A DNA stretch of 8,970 bases from Anaerolineales bacterium (GTDB lineage: Bacteria; Chloroflexota; Anaerolineae; Anaerolineales; Villigracilaceae), in contig JAEURF010000053.1 in assembly GCA_016789205.1 (NCBI GenBank), positions 1 to 8,970 on the forward strand, in the 5' to 3' direction. How positions within the stretch are numbered: the stretch's first letter is position 1; every line of letters begins with the position of its first letter. The notes beneath the pieces were generated by a model that made no database searches, was not told the DNA's origin, and saw nothing but the letters and a program-made list of their open reading frames with translations. A program made the position numbers and the translations under genes. Shown in pieces: positions 5,031 through 8,970 of the stretch.

Positions 5031-6491
5031 TTATTGTGTGGTTTGTTTGTGCGTACTAATTCCTGCATCTTCCACAATTCGTGGCACGGCTTCTTCCCAA
5101 CCGACAGCCATAATGTGAATGCCGTTCACGCCTTGTTTGGTTTTTATTTTTTCAACTAATTCCAGTGCAATTTGAATTCCCTCTTCTTCGGCATTTCCTT
5201 TTTTGTCAGCGGCTTCGATTCTTTTCATAACCGTATCGGTCACAAAAATGCCGGGGATTTTATCGCGCATGTATTTTGCCATTTTGAAACTGCGGATGGG
5301 TGAAATACCAATCAAAGTATAGACTTTGTCTAAAATATTTCTTTTCGCAATTTCGTTCAGCCAGTTATCTAAATCGTCAGCATCAAAGACGACATTGGTT
5401 TGGAAGAATTGCGCGCCAGCATTAACTTTCTTTTGTTCACGCAATGCCTGAAATTTCATATTGGATGCAAACGGAGTCGCCGCCGCACCTAAAAAGTATT
5501 GTGGTGGATTTTTGATTTCTCTGCCATCGAGATATTTCGCTTCATCTCTTAACCGACGCAGAATCCACAACATTTGAATTGAGTCTATATCTACAACATC
5601 CATGCGCCCTTTAGGACCAGGCGACATCATCATGCTATCACCAGTTAAGCATAAGAAGTTACGAATGCCTAAGGCTGATGCACCGATGACATCGGATTGC
5701 AAGCCCACCCGTGTTTTCTCTCTGGCACTGATTTGCATGACAGGCTCTGCACCGAGGTCAATGGCTATTTTTGAACAAGCCACAGATGACATTCTTGGTA
5801 CTGCTGAGGCATTGTCTGTAAAATTTAATGCGGTTGCATAGTGCTTAAGCATATTTATATTTTTGTGAAGTTTATCGGTATTGACAGACAGGGGAGGGGA
5901 TATTTCAGCCGTGACGACAAACTCACCGGCTTTGAGTCTTTTTTCTAATTCTGAAACAGGTTGTGTATATTTTGGAGCATGATATTCGGAATCGCCTTGC
6001 CACCATTCAGGTTGGCGGACGGGGCGTAAGATGGAGTCCATTGTTGATGAAATAGAATCAGGTTTGCCCGAAGCGAGATGCGAAATCATCGTCCGCACAC
6101 CGATTTGTTTGGCGTTGTCTATAATTCCGCCCCATGAATCATTGCCTGCTTTTTCCCAATCCATTGGAGGAAGAACTTCAAGTAATAAGGCTTCACGCCC
6201 AAGTTTGAAAGAGCGTTCGTAAATTTTGTACCAAATGCACGGACGCGATTCATCCACATAGCATTTTTCGGGAGTTGAGCCACCACACGGACCGTTGCGC
6301 AAACCTTTGGGGCATTCCATTGGGCAAATCAATGCGGTTTCAGCGAGTAAGCAATTTCCACACATGCGACAACCGAAGAGCGGACCTTTGACGGCGAGTT
6401 CAATTTTTGCCAGTAGGCGTTTTTTGAACGGCTGGCGTTTGAACGGCATGAAAGGTGGCTGGTAACGACGACCCGGTGTGAAAACGGACAT
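5031..6491 (-). CDS. metF: Methylenetetrahydrofolate reductase fused to an N-terminal MetV-like cysteine domain
   Basis: The ATG (6491-6489) has AAGGAG at 6497-6502 five bases upstream. The 486-residue product has two parts. Residues 35-170 match the MTHFR_C/MetV type, with eight cysteines (C41, C44, C47, C56, C60, C69, C77, C85) in FGCRMCGNC, CPMEC, NGPCGG and RPCIWYK. Residues 181-480 are a complete MetF TIM barrel: VTAEISPP with catalytic E196, LCLTGDS with G284/D285 near the flavin and folate, AGAQFFQTNVVFD at 358-370 and a closing MAVGWEEAVPRIVE. MetF reduces 5,10-methylene- to 5-methyl-tetrahydrofolate, feeding methionine synthesis or the Wood-Ljungdahl methyl branch. In acetogens MetV is a separate zinc-binding partner of MetF, and here the two are one chain. 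E. coli MetF has about 296 residues, so the extra length is the N-domain. It is a single-gene unit with its own terminator. Confidence 0.93.
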   Translation of the reverse strand: MSVFTPGRRYQPPFMPFKRQPFKKRLLAKIELAVKGPLFGCRMCGNCLLAETALICPMECPKGLRNGPCGGSTPEKCYVDESRPCIWYKIYERSFKLGREALLLEVLPPMDWEKAGNDSWGGIIDNAKQIGVRTMISHLASGKPDSISSTMDSILRPVRQPEWWQGDSEYHAPKYTQPVSELEKRLKAGEFVVTAEISPPLSVNTDKLHKNINMLKHYATALNFTDNASAVPRMSSVACSKIAIDLGAEPVMQISAREKTRVGLQSDVIGASALGIRNFLCLTGDSMMMSPGPKGRMDVVDIDSIQMLWILRRLRDEAKYLDGREIKNPPQYFLGAAATPFASNMKFQALREQKKVNAGAQFFQTNVVFDADDLDNWLNEIAKRNILDKVYTLIGISPIRSFKMAKYMRDKIPGIFVTDTVMKRIEAADKKGNAEEEGIQIALELVEKIKTKQGVNGIHIMAVGWEEAVPRIVEDAGISTHKQTTQ

Positions 6492-6508
6492 TCTCGCTCC
6501 TTGTACAG

Positions 6509-6521
6509 ATTATATATTATA
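6509..6521 (-). promoter_or_regulatory. Candidate -10 boxes for the metF-like gene
   Basis: On the minus strand two exact TATAAT hexamers occur in a run of alternating A/T, at 6509-6514 and 6516-6521, 18-30 bases before the start codon. Neither has a good -35 box at 16-18 bases. A start from the 6516-6521 box would leave the ribosome site at 6497-6502 in the transcript, so that box is the better candidate. I see no riboswitch-like fold in the short leader. Confidence 0.35.
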
Positions 6522-6577
6522 TATAATTTTACCTCTGTGTTTGAGTTTTTGGGAAGGTGTGAATTTTTACTTAAATC

Positions 6578-6635
6578 AAAAACGTCCCACAAGTTTTCTT
6601 GAAGTTTTTAGTCTTCAAAATCAACCTGAGGGACG
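6578..6635 (-). terminator. Long imperfect hairpin terminator after the SET gene
   Basis: Three nested arms pair in order: CGTCCC (6583-6588) with GGGACG (6630-6635), CAAGTT (6590-6595) with AACCTG (6623-6628), and TTGAAG (6599-6604) with CTTCAA (6613-6618), around an eight-base loop. On the minus strand the structure is followed by TTTTT (6582-6578). The one non-Watson-Crick pair in the middle arm is a G-U wobble in minus-strand RNA but an A-C mismatch in plus-strand RNA, which fits function on the minus strand as terminator of the SET gene. Confidence 0.6.
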
Positions 6636-6658
6636 GTTAAGAATTTTTTGCTATTTAT

Positions 6659-7249
6659 TTACTTATAAGGTGACATAGTTGGTTGTGGCACGTACTTTTG
6701 CGTTTTCGCCGCGCGCATGGCTCGTTCAAATGCACGTCGTTCGGCTTTTTGCGCATCAATTTTGCGTTGAACATGCGGAGCAAAGAAACCAGCATAGCGT
6801 TTTTGTAATTCAGGTCTTTGCCAATCATTCCCGCCGACTTTGCCTCGACAAGTAGATGCACCACATAAACATTCAAATTCATCATACGCCATCGTATCGC
6901 TCATGGCGTAATCAAAACAAACTTCCTCGCCGATTTTAATGTCTCGCATTGCAACGAGTCCAATCTGGCCCGAAAGACCTGCATTCGGATTGCACGAGTG
7001 ATTTACATAATCGCCTTCACTGATTGGGCGTGGCACCAAGAAATGACGGTCTTCTACTTGAATGCACAACATTTTTTCACGCTCAGGCAAATGCACAAAG
7101 TCTTCCCACTCATAAACAACTCCGCCGAAAACTGCAATCAATTCACCTTTTTTAATCGGTTCAATTGCAAAAATACTGTTTCCGCTTTTATCGGCTTTCA
7201 GGCGGCCCTCTAACTTAGAGGAAAGATAGGAACTTGGTTGCTCGGACAT
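6659..7249 (-). CDS. SET-domain protein lysine methyltransferase with post-SET zinc cluster
   Basis: The ATG (7249-7247) has AAAGGAA at 7259-7265 nine bases upstream. An ATG four bases earlier is out of frame. The 196-residue product has a SET domain at about residues 13-115: SGNSIFAIEPIKKGE (cofactor-binding start), NHSCNPN at 83-89 and GEEVCFDY at 107-114 with catalytic Y114. A post-SET motif ECLCGASTCRG follows, where C127, C129 and C134 (CxCx4C) with C86 can form the zinc cluster that completes the active site in eukaryotic-type SET enzymes. Residues 145-196 are a basic, Arg/Lys/Ala-rich helical tail. The expected reaction is methyl transfer from S-adenosylmethionine to protein lysine, and the substrate is unknown. 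It appears to be a single-gene unit. The closest alternative is a SET protein of unknown non-histone target. Confidence 0.92.
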   Translation of the reverse strand: MSEQPSSYLSSKLEGRLKADKSGNSIFAIEPIKKGELIAVFGGVVYEWEDFVHLPEREKMLCIQVEDRHFLVPRPISEGDYVNHSCNPNAGLSGQIGLVAMRDIKIGEEVCFDYAMSDTMAYDEFECLCGASTCRGKVGGNDWQRPELQKRYAGFFAPHVQRKIDAQKAERRAFERAMRAAKTQKYVPQPTMSPYK

Positions 7250-7297
7250 TCATAAAACTTCCTTTCGATTTTTGGATTAAAAACAAACAACGCCTCC

Positions 7298-7315
7298 CGC
7301 GGTGGACGAGCCGCG
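7298..7315 (-). other. GC-rich hairpin in the SET gene leader
   Basis: CGCGG (7298-7302) pairs with CCGCG (7311-7315) around an eight-base loop in an otherwise AT-rich stretch. If the promoter at 7337-7364 is real, this hairpin lies in the SET mRNA leader, about 15 bases from the 5' end and 33 bases before the ribosome site. It is followed by T-rich but interrupted sequence, so it is a poor terminator. It may act in mRNA stability or control. Confidence 0.4.
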
Positions 7316-7336
7316 AAAAACGCCATTGGTAAGGGA

Positions 7337-7364
7337 ATGATACATTAAATATTTTGCATGTAAA
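7337..7364 (-). promoter_or_regulatory. Sigma70-like promoter of the SET gene
   Basis: On the minus strand TTTACA (7364-7359) and TATCAT (7342-7337) each match five of six consensus bases and are 16 bases apart; TG directly precedes the -10 box. The start would be near 7330, giving an 80-base leader. This is the best -35/-10 pair I found in the window. Confidence 0.5.
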
Positions 7365-7558
7365 GGTTTTTAACCGCGCAGGTTTTACCCCAAAACATAA
7401 CGATTTGTTATAAAAAAATCCTCTGCAAGTTAAAAAAATGATATTTTCTGATGTGCAATTCAAAATCGTTATCGCTTCAAACTTGTTTCAAATTAGTTCT
7501 GTGATTTGAAATTTTTGTTTACCCCCACCTTTTCTATTAATCCTCTAATCTCTAATTC
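7365..7558. other. AT-rich intergenic stretch, no gene seen
   Basis: The gap between the SET gene and the kinase gene spans 7250-7558. Its left half holds the SET leader and promoter. The rest is AT-rich, with small inverted repeats (ATAAC 7397-7401 / GTTAT 7407-7411; TTTCAAAT 7486-7493 / ATTTGAAA 7504-7511) but no convincing terminator for the kinase gene and no credible ORF. Confidence 0.5.
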
Positions 7559-8970
7559 TCACTCAATCCACCGCGCACCCCAATCAGGTTCAGGGTGATT
7601 GGTCAACTGTACCTGATTTGTCCCATCCGCCCGCATGATGTACAAATCGGCTTGGTCATCATTTCTCAACGAGTTGAAGACAATGTAATTCCCATCTGGT
7701 GAATACGATGCGCCTGCATTATTTCCGCCATTTGTAAGTTGAGTAAAATTTCCAGTCGCCGCTTCAATTTTGAAAATGTCTTTATTTCCAAACGGACCCG
7801 CATGAATTAAAACATGCTGACTATCCAAAGACCAATCTACACTGCCGCCGATTCCCAATAAACCTTGTGATATTTTTAAATGATTTCTGCCGTTGACATC
7901 CATTGTATAAATTTCATATTCTTGCGGAATCCCGCTGGACATGGCATAAGCAATCTTTTCTCCATTTGGAGACCATGCCACCGCAACAATATCTCTTGCG
8001 CCCGTGTAAACAAGGCGTGGATTTAATCCATCAGCATTGACCATCCAAATGGCGGTGGGATTATCTCCAATTTTGTTGGCAAATACAATTTGCCTACCAT
8101 CAGGGGAGTAGTCTGGTGAAATGACGTTACCGACTCGGTTGGTGATTTGTAAAATTTCTTGTTGTGCAAATATCAAAAGATAAAAGTCAAATGCGCCGTT
8201 GCGGTTTGAAGCAAAAAGTAATGCAGAACCATCAGGTGTGAAGGTTGCGTAGTAGTTACTGGCATCCATATCAGTCAACTGCGCGTAGTCACTTCCGTCT
8301 CGATTCACCATACAAATTTGGTTGTAATTTCCGCGTGTGCAAGTGAAAACAATTTGCCCGCCAAATTCTTTGGTGGGTCTGGGTAAGGGCGTGTCGGTTG
8401 GTGGCGGGGTGATGTTTGGCACAAAAGGCGTGAAGGTTGGTAAGGTTGAAACTGCTGGTTCCACTGGGCGAATGAAAAAAAATAATGAAACGATTCCAGC
8501 AATCAACAATAAAAATAAAACAGGTGTAAACCGTATTTGATTTTTCTTTTTCGACGTTGACGACGAAAGATTTGCGAGTCTATCTTCCAATGGAATCGTG
8601 TCGCTGAGCAAGCTGGCTTTGGGTGGCGGAAGGAACTTCCAAGATAAAAGAACGGCTGAGGTTACAGGAGCAGATGTCCCCGAAATGCGAAGCGGAATTT
8701 CATCTACAGATACTTTTAGAGATAATGCAAGCGATGAAAGTAACTCAGTTGTGTTTTTGAGTCGGTCATCTGGGTTTTTACGCAATGCCCATAAAATCAT
8801 TCTTGAAAAATGGTCGGGGATATTTTTGTTTAATGATATTGGACTCGGCGGATTTGACTCAAGATGTGTTTTACGAATCGCTTCATTCGACTTTGGAGGC
8901 TGTTTGCTGTTTATCCACTTGCTGGTTACTAGCTGATATAAAATGACTGCAAGCGAATACACATCGGATG
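7559..8970 (-). CDS. Membrane Ser/Thr protein kinase with TolB-like propeller sensor (N-terminus outside window)
   Basis: The frame is open to the right edge. The first residues visible are SDVYSLAVILYQLVT, which is subdomain IX of a Hanks-type kinase, so the GTG at 8962 is not the true start; the ATP site and catalytic loop lie outside. Numbering from that codon, the kinase C-lobe ends near residue 82, with R67 in NPDDRLKN as the subdomain XI arginine. One transmembrane helix (about 145-163) follows a Lys-rich stop, then a Thr/Pro linker (170-197). Residues 200-467 are five or six PD40/TolB-type beta-propeller repeats, marked by FTPDGSALLF, YSPDGRQIVF, WSPNGEKIAY, WSLDSQHVLI and YSPDGNYIVF. 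The layout is a cytoplasmic kinase with an external propeller, probably a signal receptor. The ligand is unknown. No terminator is evident after the stop. Confidence 0.92.
   Translation of the reverse strand, partial: SDVYSLAVILYQLVTSKWINSKQPPKSNEAIRKTHLESNPPSPISLNKNIPDHFSRMILWALRKNPDDRLKNTTELLSSLALSLKVSVDEIPLRISGTSAPVTSAVLLSWKFLPPPKASLLSDTIPLEDRLANLSSSTSKKKNQIRFTPVLFLLLIAGIVSLFFFIRPVEPAVSTLPTFTPFVPNITPPPTDTPLPRPTKEFGGQIVFTCTRGNYNQICMVNRDGSDYAQLTDMDASNYYATFTPDGSALLFASNRNGAFDFYLLIFAQQEILQITNRVGNVISPDYSPDGRQIVFANKIGDNPTAIWMVNADGLNPRLVYTGARDIVAVAWSPNGEKIAYAMSSGIPQEYEIYTMDVNGRNHLKISQGLLGIGGSVDWSLDSQHVLIHAGPFGNKDIFKIEAATGNFTQLTNGGNNAGASYSPDGNYIVFNSLRNDDQADLYIMRADGTNQVQLTNHPEPDWGARWIE

Noticed and set aside
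5031..6491. Reading the metF fusion as evidence of acetogenesis
   Set aside because: MetF is also needed for methionine synthesis, and no other Wood-Ljungdahl gene is present in the window.
7397..7411. 5-bp inverted repeat ATAAC / GTTAT as a kinase-gene terminator
   Set aside because: The stem is too short and AT-rich, and on the minus strand it is followed by GTTTTGGGG rather than a U-tract.
7215..7463. 82-residue open frame on the minus strand in front of the SET gene
   Set aside because: It overlaps the SET start, spans the likely promoter and GC hairpin, and has a cysteine- and aromatic-rich composition unlike a protein. It is probably chance.
7486..7511. 8-bp inverted repeat TTTCAAAT / ATTTGAAA followed by T's on the plus strand
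   Set aside because: It would terminate plus-strand transcripts, but no plus-strand gene is near. An all-but-AT stem with a 10-base loop is expected by chance in such sequence.
8598..8936. 112-residue open frame on the plus strand
   Set aside because: It is antisense to the kinase C-lobe coding region, whose conserved motifs prove the minus frame.
1..8970. tRNA, CRISPR, transposon or prophage signals
   Set aside because: I found no cloverleaf-like tRNA, no regularly spaced repeats, no transposase or integrase motifs, and no terminal repeats with target duplications.

Overview
The window looks like chromosomal DNA from a member of the Chloroflexota, probably Anaerolineae. This is an inference from gene content: a CarD-type regulator, a PspC mini-protein, Thr/Pro-rich lipoproteins, a methylenetetrahydrofolate reductase fused to a MetV-like cysteine domain, and a membrane Ser/Thr kinase with a TolB-like propeller. 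Base composition is moderately AT-rich. I see no tRNA, rRNA, CRISPR array, insertion sequence or phage gene.

Layout. Positions 1-2229 are read rightward: the tail of a DUF4177-type protein, a 73-residue helical mini-protein, a small two-helix membrane protein directly followed by an orphan response regulator, then a CarD-family protein and an 81-residue unknown. Strong hairpin terminators at 415-448, 1439-1477 and 2231-2259 separate these units. A small PspC protein (2297-2491, minus) diverges from an SGNH-hydrolase lipoprotein (2582-3469, plus). That gene converges on, and overlaps by 21 bases, a zinc-ribbon/SpoU RNA methyltransferase. From there to the right edge everything is on the minus strand: the methyltransferase and an upstream lipoprotein with a concanavalin-A-like domain (4 bases apart, so an operon), the MetV-MetF fusion (5031-6491), a SET-domain lysine methyltransferase (6659-7249), and a Ser/Thr kinase-TM-propeller protein that runs off the right edge.

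The genes do not form one pathway. They are mostly one- or two-gene units of housekeeping, regulatory and envelope function: one-carbon metabolism (metF), RNA modification (SpoU), RNA polymerase modulation (CarD), phosphorelay and Ser/Thr kinase signalling, protein methylation (SET) and surface lipoproteins.

The points most worth a second look are: the carD leader, where an extended -10 promoter is followed by a perfect intrinsic terminator only about 20 bases before the start codon, which suggests attenuation; the apparent loss in this CarD of the tryptophan that wedges promoter DNA; the MetV-MetF fusion with the 'C-terminal' domain at the N-terminus; and a bacterial SET protein with a complete post-SET zinc cluster. 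I did not find convincing evidence for a wholly new multi-gene system.
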